Source of the DNA: Mesostigma viride
Taxonomy: Eukaryota; Streptophyta; Mesostigmatophyceae; Mesostigmatales; Mesostigmataceae
DNA: 62,000 nucleotides
Direction of reading: 5' to 3'
Assembly: GCA_009746045.1 (NCBI GenBank)
Contig: RPFO01000392.1
Location: 1,140,656-1,202,655 of the forward strand
Part shown: piece by piece, positions 44,164 to 55,522 of the stretch
How the letters are laid out: each line of letters opens with the position of its first letter
Position numbering within the stretch: position 1 is the first letter of the stretch
Notes under the pieces: model-generated
Database searches by the model: none
What the model saw: only the letters and a program-made list of their open reading frames with translations
Told to the model about the DNA's origin: nothing
Made by a program: the position numbers and the translations under genes

Positions 44164-44521
44164 ATGTCCTTGAAAGGGAAGCGAAGGATAAATAAGGGTG
44201 GACAGTCTGGATTTCCCTACTATGCAGTAGCCCATGACGGGGGTGAGGGTAGACCAGCCATATTTTATAGTTGGAAGACGTGTGAAGAGTATATCAAAGA
44301 TAAGATAATGTCTAGGGTTCTAATGCTAGATGGAAGGGGTTTGATAACATCATAGATGCAGATAGGTTTGTTAGGGAGCATATGCCATTGCCAGAGGGTC
44401 TGCACACCACTCGTGAATGCTCTAAGCCACCCACGCACAGCAAGGGAGACAGCAGTCAGGAGGTGGGGACCGCAGTTACAGTTACCTTCTCCCAGCTGAC
44501 CATTGGCTCTAGCAGACAATA
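44164..44521 (+). pseudogene. Element B leader gene (RNase H1 hybrid-binding domain), frameshifted
   Basis: ATG 44164. The product begins MSLKGKRRINKGGQSG and then has YYAVAHDGGEGRPAIFYSWK, the first half of an RNase H1 N-terminal hybrid-binding / viroplasmin domain. One base is missing near 44310-44325 relative to element A's second half, so the frame ends at 44355. In the shifted frame the homologous second half (GFDNIIDADRFVREHMPLP) and the C-terminal motif TVTFSQLTIG can be followed to the TAG at about 44521. It lies between PBS and gag, about 800 bp after the LTR. Such domains bind RNA:DNA hybrids or dsRNA; the role here is unknown. Confidence 0.75.
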
Positions 44522-44584
44522 GAGGGGATTACTACTAGGGAATAGTACTAGGTCCTATATATATAGATATATAGTACGTGGTTG

Positions 44585-44632
<48 letters not shown>
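44585..44632. repeat. CT microsatellite in element B leader
   Basis: An uninterrupted (CT)n run of about 45 bp lies just upstream of the gag ATG at 44675. The matching part of element A (51465-51495) has only short CT runs. Confidence 0.9.
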
Positions 44633-44633
<1 letters not shown>

Positions 44634-44674
44634 GGGAGGTGTTGCCTGCAGTGTAAGGTATCGGTACGAGCATC

Positions 44675-44995
44675 ATGCCACGAAGACGGAGAGAACCTGT
44701 CAACAGAGAGATAGAACAGGTAGACAACCACGAGCAAGGTATAGAGGTGGTAGAGGTACCACCGCACGTCCAAGTAGGGACAGGTATAGGTGAGGTCATG
44801 GAGAGACCTGCGGAAGGCTCCCCACGATCTAGAGACCAGGGCCGCAGAGATTCATCAGATGATGACAGTCCAGACTCCAGGGTGGAACAAGGGGGGGACG
44901 GGCGCAGCCAGGAGATGCTCCAGCAGGGTTTCCAGCAGCAGCAACGGCAGCAGCAGCAACAGCAGCCGCAGGGTTCCCAGCAGCAGCAGCAGCGG

Positions 44996-45048
<53 letters not shown>

Positions 45049-46690
45049 GCGGCAGCAGCAGCAGCAACGACAGCAGCAGCAGCACCCGCAGCAGCAGCAG
45101 CAACTACCGCAGCAGCAACAACCCCAGACGAGGTCACAGCGGCTGCCACGGTACCCTGAGCAGCCCGGGTACGAGAATGAAGACACGCTGCACTACAGTT
45201 ATCGGCAGCCAGTCACGGAGCGACCATCGCATCCCTGGGCAGGGCGGGGTCGCCCCCTGGGACCGCCGCCGGCCCCAGCACCTCGGGGCAGACGTAGAGT
45301 GTCTTTCGGCAGCACTTCCCTGTTACCCACGGTGTTGTGGAACTCGGATGATGACGGGGAGGAAACCGGGGCAGATGGCGAGTTCGATGATTTGGAGGGG
45401 GCCGTGGCGGATATTGAGGGACCAGGGGCGCAGGGCCCGTCCTTTGGAGCTCATAGGCCCCGGGTTCGGCTAGGGGATGACAGAATCGCTACCGCACACG
45501 ACGAGGAGACTCCCGTCCAGCGACCCGCCCCCCAGCCGCCGCGTCCTAGGACACATGACAGCAGCATCGTCCACTCGCCTGCGGTCGTCATCAACCTGAA
45601 TTTCAGCAGGGTGGCCTTGGATGACCCGGGGTACGAACACCCATCGTCTGTACAGGTGCGGCGAACGCATGGCACGCCGGCCAGCTCCGGATCTCTCCCC
45701 CGGTCGCAGCCCCCAGCCTTCGGCTCCATTGCCTATCGTGAGGTCGGTGGACCCAAGCCTAATACGGTGAAGGCCCCACCGATGCCTACCTTCAAGAATG
45801 TTCCCAAGCTGCACGCGGACATGAAACCGCGGGAGATTGACGAATGGGGGCGCATGTGGCAACAGCAGTATACCGTCTGGTGTAACCACCACAGTTGGGA
45901 ACTGGCCACCTGCGATCTCATCCCGCATGTTGTCAACACCTGCATGGACCCCTCGGTGGTGAGCATCCTAAATTGTGAGAGCATCGCATCCCAATCGTAC
46001 CCGCAAACCGTGGAGGAGCTGATGGACCGGGTGCGCTGCAAGCTGGTGCCCCCAGATGTTGTAATCCACGAGCGACTCGCATTCGGCAAGCTGCGCCAGG
46101 GAGCCACTCCGTACCGCGAGTTCCTATCCAAGTTTGAGTCCAGCGCCGCCTACCTGACAGACATGACCTGGTACGAGTACAAGATCCGGTTCATTGAGGC
46201 CCTCAGTCCCGAGCTGCAGGATGAGGTACTGAAGCACTACGCTGAGGTCCCCTGGGATGAGTGGGATATCCTGAAAATCCAGCGGTATCTTCTGCAGGTG
46301 GCCGACGTCGTGGCTCGCGGGCGCGCACCATCGGTGCGTCGTTTCTTCCGATCAGGTCCCCCGCACGACGGCGAGGGGAACGATGACTCCCCTGATGACC
46401 TGGAGGACGGGAACGCTGACCATGGCCTCAACGCCATCGACGCGAGTAAAGCCCGTTGCTTCATGTGCTTTGAGGTGGGTCACCTCAGGCGCGACTGCCC
46501 CAAACTCCGTAGCAGGCACGCTGGACGTGGCACGCGGGAGACCGAGCCCAGGTTTTCAGGCCCGGCGTTCGGCAGTCGCCCGGACTCCTCCGGCCCAAGG
46601 GACAAGCCCCGCAACGCGGACGAGCGGGCGCCAGCAGGCCCGGCAGTTCACGACTCAGCACCAACAGCCGCGGCCGCCAGCGATTCATGA
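44675..46690 (+). CDS. Element B Gag
   Basis: A 671-residue protein from ATG 44675. It has an acidic N-terminus and a poly-Gln region (about residues 85-150, encoded by CAG repeats). Pro/Arg-rich linkers come next, then a retrotransposon Gag capsid domain (KNVPKLHADMKPREIDEWGR to QVADVVARGRAPSVRRFF, residues ~370-570) and one CCHC zinc knuckle CFMCFEVGHLRRDC (~600). Collinear with element A's Gag. After the knuckle a one-base indel near 46625 changes frame and the protein stops at 46690. The original C-terminus (QQARQFTTQHQQPRPPA) is readable in the next frame. Capsid and RNA-packaging functions could still be intact. Confidence 0.9.
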
Positions 46691-47150
46691 GTTCTACCAA
46701 GGGCGTGCTGCGCGCGGTCATTGAGATCGAGGCTCACTGGCTAGCCTCCGGACAACGTGCGACCTTTGAGTCACCAGCAGTGGCCGGTTACGAGTTTGCC
46801 GCTGGAAGAATACTATAATATATATATTATTATATTAGTATATTTAACTAATAATTATATTTTTATAATATGTTCAGTCCGGTGCGCTTTTCCAGTCCTA
46901 GTGGCTGGCCACCTTAGCCATTCTGAGAATGCCACCTGTGTGTAGGGCAAGGGGGGGTGTCTGTTTTGCGCCGGCGAGTGGTTTGGTTTCCCGATGGTTC
47001 CTTTTGGTGCCCTGACAGCGAGTATAGGGCACATAGCATTACACACGAGCGCCCGGCAGTCCAGCATCCTTGACTCCTGGGCAGTAATTGGACGATCGCG
47101 TGGACGCGTCGTCCCCGGGGGAAGGGGAGGGGTCGCAGGGCGTATGAAAC
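46691..47150 (+). pseudogene. Element B pol relics
   Basis: 46691-46800 continues the gag C-terminal coding sequence out of frame. An AT-rich patch at 46805-46870 has no counterpart in A. 46955-47090 matches the region just after the protease in A (55990-56110, including CCCGATGGTTCC / GACAGCGAGTATAGGGCACA). 47095-47140 matches A near 57915-57955. RT, RNase H and integrase between and after these are gone, so pol was removed by internal deletions. Confidence 0.75.
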
Positions 47151-50100
47151 CAGATGGCTACTAATAATACCATATACTTCTTTACTATTCCTACCTTTTA
47201 TATACTAAGTACTTGTACTGGTCCACTACACTTCTTAATTATATCTAGCTATGATACCATACTCTTCTTAATTATATCTAGCTCCTGTATGATCGGCACG
47301 GTTCGGCTTTGGATCGAGCCGGCCATCTATGTAGGAATCCACCGCAGGCGCGCGTGGATCCGACGACCCTTCTACTGCCATGCCAGGGATCGATGCGCAG
47401 CCGCGCGTGGATCCGACGACCCTTCTACTGCCATGCCAGGGATCGATGCGCCAGCGTGCGGATATTATATATTTTCGATATTCTCTATTTTCTATATAAT
47501 ATATTTTCTCCATGATATATTCTCTATGGGTTAATCTGCAGTTGGCGGTGGGCTTGAACGGGTCGTCCCGAAGAGGACCACGTCAGGCACTCAGCACCGC
47601 ATGTGCACATGGTCCTGGCCTTTTTGGACATGGGCTCACCGGATGCTTGATGATTCTACTACTAAGGCGTCCGTACCGAGGCATCTCCGCGTGGGATGCC
47701 GGATTCGGCAGCGAGTGCCAGTGACCCCAGACTACGGCCTGACTGCACGTCGCGTCCCGCGTGACCAACGGACGCGGAGTCCCATGGCACGCGGCCAAGT
47801 ATTATTATAGGGAGTCTTCCGGCTGGCGGCTATGAGTCACGGCTCCCTGACTTCCTGGCGCATGAGGGACGCGCCTTACTTCTCGTGCACCCGTACGTGA
47901 TTAATTTCACCATTGCGACACGGTGCATGGAGACGGCACGGTGCGTGGAGGCTGTTGCAACCCCGATGCGACTGGGCGATCAGGCAGGGCGGAGCCTGTA
48001 CTGAATCGTGGTCGGCCGGCAAACAGATGTACAGCACCTTGTTGAATTGTCGGTAGCCAACCAATTGGCTACCCCGGCATTGAGTCGACGCCTAGCTGGG
48101 TCAGGGCACTCCTGGGCTCGAGTAACCGTGCATGCGGGGCGCACCCGCGTCCGCCGCGACCGTCGGGAGTAAGGGCCCCCGGGGCTGCAAGCATATGCGG
48201 GCACGGTGCAGTTGCATGGCGACAGCACGTACTGCCGGCAGTAGTGGTGGATGACCCAGCCGGTCGTGGTTGCACTGGTTGCGCTGGTGCCGGTCGTGGT
48301 TGCATCAGAAGCAGGTGGCGGTGTCCGGTCATTGTCTCACCGCCTCAACAGTGCGCGTGCATGGTGCCGATGCCACATGATGTGGCGCTGTCGCCCCGCA
48401 GACTGCCGGTGTCCGAGTAACACCCGGTATCACTGCATTGGGCCGGTACGTCCGCTCTGAGCGGACCCGGCGCTGACGCGCGCTGAGCCATGGCAGAGCA
48501 CTGAGGTACATGGGACGTGCGGGATCGGGCCGTCGAGGGCGAGTCACGGGGACTGTAGTAACGGCGACCCGAGACTGAGAGGCAGGCAGGATCGAGCTGC
48601 TGGAGTCTGAGCACCTAGTCAATGCCCGCGACCCTGTGCATGGCTACCATCGCGCAGTGTTCGCGTCCCTCCTGTGGGCTGAGCCCGGTAGGGAGTTGTT
48701 CGATCCTTGCACCACTGGTGGAGGCCGATCGAGCGTGATTTGCAAGTGGCTCGTGTCCGCGCGCCTACGAGGTTGCATGGATGAGGGACTCAGAGCAGGG
48801 CGTTCCATGTGCATGGCGGGCGGGCTGTGTGGGCTTCAAAACGTACTCTACCCCATGGCCATGCACTGGTACAGGGGTGGTGAGAGGCCTTCAAGCTTCG
48901 AGTGGGGGATGTGGCGATGCGCGGTGGGGACTGCATTAACATAGGGGCGTGTTTCTGTTGCGGGAATGGGGATCCTGGGCAAGACAGTCATGCGGGGTGG
49001 ACATGCGGTGATCGTTCGTGCGAGGCATTATTGACCCCGGTCCACGAGCGCTGTATGTGCTGGGCGCGATCGAGCCCGAGGAGCTCTTGTTTGGGACTGC
49101 GGGATTGCTTCGGCCCTACTCCATGAGCAGCACGGTGTCTCGCAGGGGCAACGTTACCGATACGGCAGTTCCTGCAAGGCGTGTCACTCCCCGACCTGCC
49201 CATTGCATTGTATAAGTGCGGGCATTGCGGGCGCTATGCAGTCCACGTCGGCGGCCTCGAGCATCACATGCATATGGGCCTGCGTAAACATCAACCGTGC
49301 TCTTGCTGTGCGAGTGCCACGGAGGGTGTGACTGCGAGCTGAGGAGTTTTCCCCCGCTTGCGGTGGAGTTCAGGCACATTGGCAGTAAGGAATGCGGGGA
49401 CCGGCGACTGCTCCGGTCTATGCACGTCGGCCGGAGTGGTGTTGTGCCTAACTTACTGCAGCTTCGTGGAGGAGTTGGCAGGGCGCACTCCAGTGGACAC
49501 GCTGGGGCCTTGCTAGTTTTGGGCACTTAACGTGCCATATTATCCAAGTTTCCGGTGTTGATCGACTTTGACTGTTTCCTGCGCTGGATAGAGACGGCGG
49601 GGCGCGCTCTAGTGGACACACTAGGGCCTTGAGGGCACCTGCATGCGTTCGCAGGTGCAGGGGAGGCGCACTCTAGCGGCCACGCTAGGGCTTCCCCCGC
49701 TATACAGCCACTCCAGCGGCGGCCAGGAACAGCCACGTTGCATGGTCGGTTGGCTCACGGCGCGCCTGTATTTGAGAGGACGCGTACAGCTGTCGGTAGT
49801 GAGGCGATGGATCAGATTCTCCTGGTGCACGCCCTCGCTTCTGAGCATGGAGCCTGCACTGCATGCTGTGCCTCACAGTCGTCGACGCTAGTAGTACTCT
49901 TAATCGTCGTGTGATCACGCGCATCAGTCGCGCTGTAAGACTGGGTTTCGGCTGGATGGGATACATGACTGGCCACCTCGTCGGCCGGATCATCAAGTTG
50001 TATGCATGAAAAATATTCCCTCCTGCTGACAGTCCCGATTGGCTATATAAAGAGTTGCCCTTGCGTGGCAAGTCTGGGGGGACCTGGTTACACTGGCCCG

Positions 50101-50498
50101 TTGGTGCACAAGGGCTGGGACATAGTACCCCTATGGTCAACATTTCATCAAGTTTGAGGCTGCTCAGGACCTCAGGACTGGTTGCGCGGGATTACATGGA
50201 CTGTGCATTATTATGTGGATGGGATAGGGCACGCGGTGGCGCCCCCTAAGGTGGTTCCAGTGGATCGGCGCGTCAACAACGGCGGTCGCTGAGATGGTTG
50301 TGAGAGTTTTATGACGGATAGCGGATTGATCCTGTCATCCTGTTTCGTGCTACTACGTCAGGGTTGGTCCTGTGTATCAACCTCTAGAGGAACTGGTATT
50401 ACTAACCCGCGGGTGAACCGGGGTTGGGACATAGTACTCTTATAGTAGCGTAGCATACTTGTTCGGTAGGGACTACCGACCCCCATGGGGGGGAGGAG
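47151..50498 (+). other. Non-coding 3' internal region of element B
   Basis: About 3.3 kb with no counterpart in element A. It includes a 55-bp direct duplication (about 47348-47455, sharing GTGGATCCGACGACCC) and three copies of a GCGCACTC(C/T)AG(C/T)GG type unit (about 49482, 49602, 49665). A 72-codon ATG-less frame (49127-49342) contains YKCGHCGRYAVHVGGLEHHM. No recognised gene. The part before 50498 is the polypurine tract. Confidence 0.55.
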
Positions 50499-51164
50499 TG
50501 TTGCGTGCCGGCCCTTTAGGACGGACGCAACAATGGAATAAATTATATACTTTGGCTTGTTGTCATAGTCCGTAGGACTTTGGGACTTATTTCGGGACTT
50601 AGTTTGGGAATCGTCCCTTAGTCAGGACTTTTGTATGGAACTATGATAGTTTGTGTGATTCGGACCAGTTATTTTGGGCCTAGGTTGTTGTATGCGTGTA
50701 TCTTCTAGGGGCCGGTGCAGTCGCGCCGCGCTGCGTACTTTATAGCTAGTTGAGATATTGTACTCATGCGTGGATTCTGTAGGCGAGGGTCGATGTCGAC
50801 CCGAGGATCTTGTGTGGACTGCATGCTTTGGAAGGTCGGCGCCATGTCGGCGCCCCTTGCCAGCGTAGTGGCAGACCTAGGTGAAATTGGTCCGAGGACG
50901 AGAGTCTCGTCCTCTTGGTTTGATGAATGATAAGTGCGATGACGCCTACACATTAAACCTGGGGCAACTATCCATTTGTAATTGGTCTTGCTAGCCATTA
51001 TAAGTGTGTATCAATTAGCTTGGCGTCAAGCCGCGATGCCAGATATCTCACGACCCCAGTCGTGACGCGCAATCTGCATTAGGCTACCTTGATTATTCCT
51101 AATTCCGGCATGGAGGATCTTTCGCTACGTCACTCAGGCTAGGGACCTGGGTTGGCACGTAACA
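50499..51164 (+). repeat. 3' LTR of element B
   Basis: A 666-bp copy of 42704-43369, preceded by a G/A-rich polypurine tract (GGGGGGGAGGAG) and followed by the duplicated GAAGG. Apparent identity implies very recent insertion. Confidence 0.92.
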
Positions 51165-51405
51165 GAAGGCATGTGAAGAACACATCAAGGACAAGATAGT
51201 GTCTAAAGACTCTAGTGCCAAATGGAAGGGATTTGATAACATCATGGACGCAGATAGGTTTGTTAGGGAACATATGCCATTGCCTGATGAGGGGATGCAC
51301 ACCACACGTGAATGCTCTAAACCACCCACGCTCAGCAGACAGGGGGAGGGGACAGCAGTTACAGTGACCTTCTCTCAGTTGACCATTGGCCCCAGCAAAC
51401 AGTAG
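51165..51405 (+). pseudogene. Element A leader gene, second half
   Basis: Resumes after element B with the duplicated GAAGG. It reads KWKGFDNIMDADRFVREHMP, the second half of the hybrid-binding domain (KxF...EAxxFV pattern), then a linker and the C-terminal motif AVTVTFSQLTIGPSKQ before TAG at about 51405. Together with 42593-42703 it forms one gene of about 115 codons, broken by element B and by an earlier four-base deletion. Confidence 0.75.
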
Positions 51406-51539
51406 AGGAGACCATTACTAGGGAGTAGTATTAGGTTCTATAGTCATAGCTCAATAGCACGTGGTTGCTCTCTCTCCCTTTCTCTCTCTTCCTTCCTGGG
51501 GAGGTGTTGCCTGCAGTGTAAGGTACCGGTACGAGCACC

Positions 51540-51892
51540 ATGCCCACACGGTCCCAAACAAGGAACGCCAGAGATACAGAGGAAGAGACTAGAGAACGAG
51601 ATCTAGAGAATACAGAGGTAGAACCGGTAGACAACCACGAGCACGGTACAGAGGGGATAGAGGTACCACTGCACGTCCAAGCAGGGACAGATACAGGTGA
51701 GGTCATGGAGAGACCTGCGGAAGGCTCTTCACGATCCAGAGATCAGAACCCTAGGTTCCCAGCGGATGGGGACAATCTAGACGCCTTAACAAGGCAGGGA
51801 GATGACAGGAACGACCGAGAGAGGCTCCAAGACTACTCGCAGCAGCAGCAACAGCAGCAACAGCAGCAACAGCAGCAGCAGCAACAGCAGCA

Positions 51893-51939
<47 letters not shown>

Positions 51940-54900
51940 CGCAGCAGCAGCAACAGCAGCAGCAGCATCAGCAGCAGCAACGGTCAACGCAGCAGCAATG
52001 GCAACAGCAGCAACCCCGGATGCAGCAGCAACAACCCCAGACGAGACCACAATGGCTACCACCTGATCCAGAGCAGCAGAGAGATGAGAATGAAGATACC
52101 CTGCACTACCGCCATCAGCAGCCAGTCACCGGGCGGCCAACGCATCCTTGGGCAGGTCGGGGGCGGCCCCAGGGACCTCCACCGGGCCCCCCACACCGGG
52201 GCAGACGCAGAGTGTCCTTCGGCAGCACGTCCCTGTTACCCACTGCGCTATGGTATTCGGACGAGGAAGGGGAGGTCCCAGGGGCAGATGGCGAGTTCGA
52301 TGACCTGGAAGGGACTAACGAGGCGGACGAGGGAACAGTCACGCAGGGCCCGCCCGTTGGTACTCATAGACCACGGACCAGCCCAGGGGAGACCAGGAGC
52401 AGTGTCACTTCCAGAGACGAGGAGACTCACACGCCAGTTCAGCGCCCGGCGCATCAACCGCAGCGCCCACGGGTGTTTGACCAAAGCGCGGTCCACTCGC
52501 CTGCGCCTGCTGGCAACTTCAGCTTCAGCAGGGTGGCCTTGGATGACCCGGGGTACGAACACCCCTCCTCCGTCCAGGTGCGGCGGACTCATGGTACGCC
52601 GCCCAGATCCAGCTCTCTCCCCCTGCCGCAGCCCCCCGACTTCGGCGAGATTCCCCACGTAGACGTCGGTGGGCCCATCACCGCCGCGGTCAGAGTGCAA
52701 TCATACGCCGTATAATACGGTATAATACGGTATAATACGTAATACGCTGGCTTTGAGCGTATGATTCATACGTTATAATACGTTTTAGCGTATAATGACG
52801 TATAATACCGTATTATACCGTATGATGCCGTGTTTTCCGCGTTTTTTTTACGTTTTGCGCGGCTAGGATGCCAGAACGACAGGGCAACGATTTGAAGCCA
52901 CAGATTTCGTATCTCTACTATAAGTACTGACCCGTCTGAACTTTCACAATTCGACGCGATCTTATTTTGACATTGTGGTGCACAGTGCGCGCACCGTGCG
53001 GAGGTGGCCATGGCGACGTGCGTTCCGTTAAAATATGGCTAATCCGGCGGGCGACAGGCGAAAAAATTAAGCCGATGGTTAAAAGTGATGTTCTATTATG
53101 ATGTTTCATAGCAAGATCTGCACTATTTGCAAATTCGCTGCCTTTGTTGGTACAGATTTGCACGGGGGTCTCATCCAACGTCAATTTGGCCGCGATGAAT
53201 AATCTAGCATGCATATGTGTGCCTGCGACGGTAGAACTCGACATTCGTGGGTTATTTTGATGCAGCAAGAGCCGTTTAGTAACGGACACCATGAAAATAA
53301 CCTAAGCATCTTCGATCTGCGGCCATTTCCTGTCATTTCTAAAATGATTTCGTTCAGGCCTGCGCGATCCGCGGTTAATCCATCCATGGCTGGCTGGCTT
53401 TTCTTGCGCGCCTGGGTAGGAAATAATGCCGGCCGTGGTACGTTGATTTGCCGCATGTCACCGCCCAGTCTGTTTGCGCTCTTAATGAACCTGGCATGAA
53501 ACTTTTTGCGCCGTTTCTGGGTTTTTCTTGCTATTTTGTTCTCCACTTGTTGCAGTTGTGCTATCAGATTTTCCGCAGCTTTCAATGGTTTTCCTTACGC
53601 TACGTATGCCATGCTTCCTAAAGCTACCCAGAATTGATCGGGCAGTTATCTGGCTTTGCTACGCTTCCTGTATGGAGGTTTTCACACGGTAGACATTCTA
53701 TATTGCGTAGTCAAGGACCCTAGCTGCCTGGGAGCGGCATCACCGTTGCAAGGAGCTGGCGAGCTCATAGACGCCTGTCATGCTCTTCAGCCTGCTGGAA
53801 AACAAGGTTGTTGTATGGAAGGTGAGAATATGTGAGTTACTTATTATCACATCCCCACCTGTTTAGCCATGTTTAACATGTTGGCCCCTTGCTGGCCCAC
53901 TGCACGGTCCCCTAGTTATTGCTGGCCTTTTTACCATATATAATTACTTGCATCAAAGTGAAGGTGCCCACCCAAGTAAACATAACCAATATAAAGCCAC
54001 ATATATACAGTTATACACATACACACAATTATGCATGCGCACGTTTACACTCTCAGTATTACATGCAATATATCGATCGTGTCCACAATATCCACCGTAT
54101 AGAGTATAGCCGAGGGTAGGGCAACCTTGGATTATGTCCAAAACAGTGTTAAAAACATGTGGATTGATGGTGGGTGTCTTAAAATGTGTAAAATCAGAGT
54201 ATTCTGAGTGTGTCCGTACGAAAACGTATAATACCGTATTATACCGTATTATACCGTATTATACATTATACTCCACCGTGACCGTATAACGCGTATAACG
54301 TACGATTGCACTCTGGCCGCGGTAAAGGCCCCGCCGATGCCCAATTATTTCAAGAATGTACCCAAGCTGCACGCGGACATGAAACCGCGCGAGGTAGAGG
54401 AATGGGGACGCATGTGGCGACGGCAGTATACCATCTGGCGCAACCATCACAACTGGCAGCTGGCCACCAGCGATCTGATTGATCTGGTGATTAACACCTG
54501 TATGGACCCCTCGGTGATAAGCCTCCTGAACTGTGAGAGCATCGCGTCCCAGTCATACCCGCAAACCTTGGCGGAACTGATGGACCGAGTGCGTCGCAAG
54601 CTGGTGCCCCCAGATGCTACACTCCACGAGCGGATGGCCTTCAGCAAGCTGCGCCAGGGGACCACCCCATATCGCGAGTTTCTGTCTAAGTTCGAGTCCA
54701 GCGCCGCCTACCTGGCTGACATGACCTGGTACGAGTACAAGAGCAGGTTCATCGAGGCACTCTGCCCTGAGCTGCAGGACGAGGTATTCAAGCACTATGT
54801 TGATGTCCCTTGGGAAGAGTGGGACATCTTGAATATCCAGAGGTATCTCCTACAGGTGGCCGACGTAGTGGCTCGCGGGCGTGCACCCTCAGTGCGCCGT

Positions 54901-55521
54901 TTCTTCAGACCTGCTCCCCCGCGACGGGTGAATCAGATGTACTCCACTGATTTCGCCGGCGAGGAGGAGGACGAGTACCTCGACGACCCTGACGAGGGCT
55001 ACACTGACCATGGCGTCAACGCGATCGACGCTAGCAAGGCGCGCTGCTTCATGTGCAGCGAGGTGGGGCACCTCAAGCGCGACTGCCCCAAGCTCCGGGG
55101 CAAGAACGCCAGTCGTGGGACAGGAGAAGGGACACCCAGTGTTCGTTTCTCCGGCCCGGCCTTCGGCAGCCGCCCCGACTCCTCCGGTCCTCGGGACCGA
55201 CCCCGCAACGCGGGTGAGCGTGCGGCTCGCCTGCAGCACGCCAGACAGGTCCCGACGCAGTACCAGCAGCCGCGACCACCCGCGACCAGCTCTACCAAGG
55301 GTGTGTTGCGTGCGGTCAACGAGATGGAGGCGCGGCGACAGTCCTCCTCTTCCGGCCAAACGCAGGCAGTGGCTGGCTACGAGTATGACGACGAGGAGGG
55401 GGCTGACGAAGAGGAGGAGGGGGGGAAGAGGGCGGGTGGTCGGGCGAGGCGGCCTCCCGTCCCACCGCTCCTCGGGAGTAGTAGCCCTGCCCATGGGCTT
55501 GGGTCCCGGGGTAGGGGATAG
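51540..55521 (+). CDS. Element A Gag, interrupted by the hAT-like element
   Basis: Part 1 is 51540-52690 and part 2 is 54324-55521; without the insert and one copy of its 8-bp duplication they form one frame of 783 codons. The N-terminus is acidic, a poly-Gln run lies at 51838-51990, and Pro-rich linkers follow. The capsid domain is NYFKNVPKLHADMKPREVEE to QVADVVARGRAPSVRRFF, then a CCHC knuckle CFMCSEVGHLKRDC and an acidic/basic C-terminus (DDEEGADEEEEGGKRAGG). It overlaps pol, which is in the +1 frame and open from 55010, so gag-pol expression may need a +1 frameshift. Confidence 0.88.
52691..54315. mobile_element. hAT-like non-autonomous DNA transposon in gag
   Basis: A 1625-bp insert begins CAGAGTGCAATCATACG and ends with the imperfect complement ending GATTGCACTCTG. 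It is flanked by the 8-bp duplication GCCGCGGT (52683-52690 and 54316-54323). An 8-bp duplication and CAG..CTG ends fit the hAT superfamily. Just inside both ends are repeats of CGTATAATACGG / CCGTATTATACCG, typical of subterminal transposase-binding repeats. No hAT transposase is present; the minus strand of 52985-53585 carries a coding remnant shared with 18240-18930. Excision with one 8-bp copy restores gag in frame. Confidence 0.88.
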
Positions 55522-55522
55522 G

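Larger units (their letters stand above)
42704..51164 (+). mobile_element. Element B: young gag-only LTR element nested in A
   Basis: An 8461-bp element with 666-bp LTRs (42704-43369 and 50499-51164) in which I see no difference, flanked by the 5-bp duplication GAAGG (42699-42703 and 51165-51169). The interior has a PBS at 43371, a leader gene with a one-base deletion, a long gag, two short pol relics (46955-47090 matching 55990-56110; 47095-47140 matching 57915-57955), about 3.3 kb of unrelated non-coding DNA and a polypurine tract at about 50484-50498. With no RT or integrase it must have been mobilised in trans. This fits gag-only non-autonomous elements. Confidence 0.9.
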
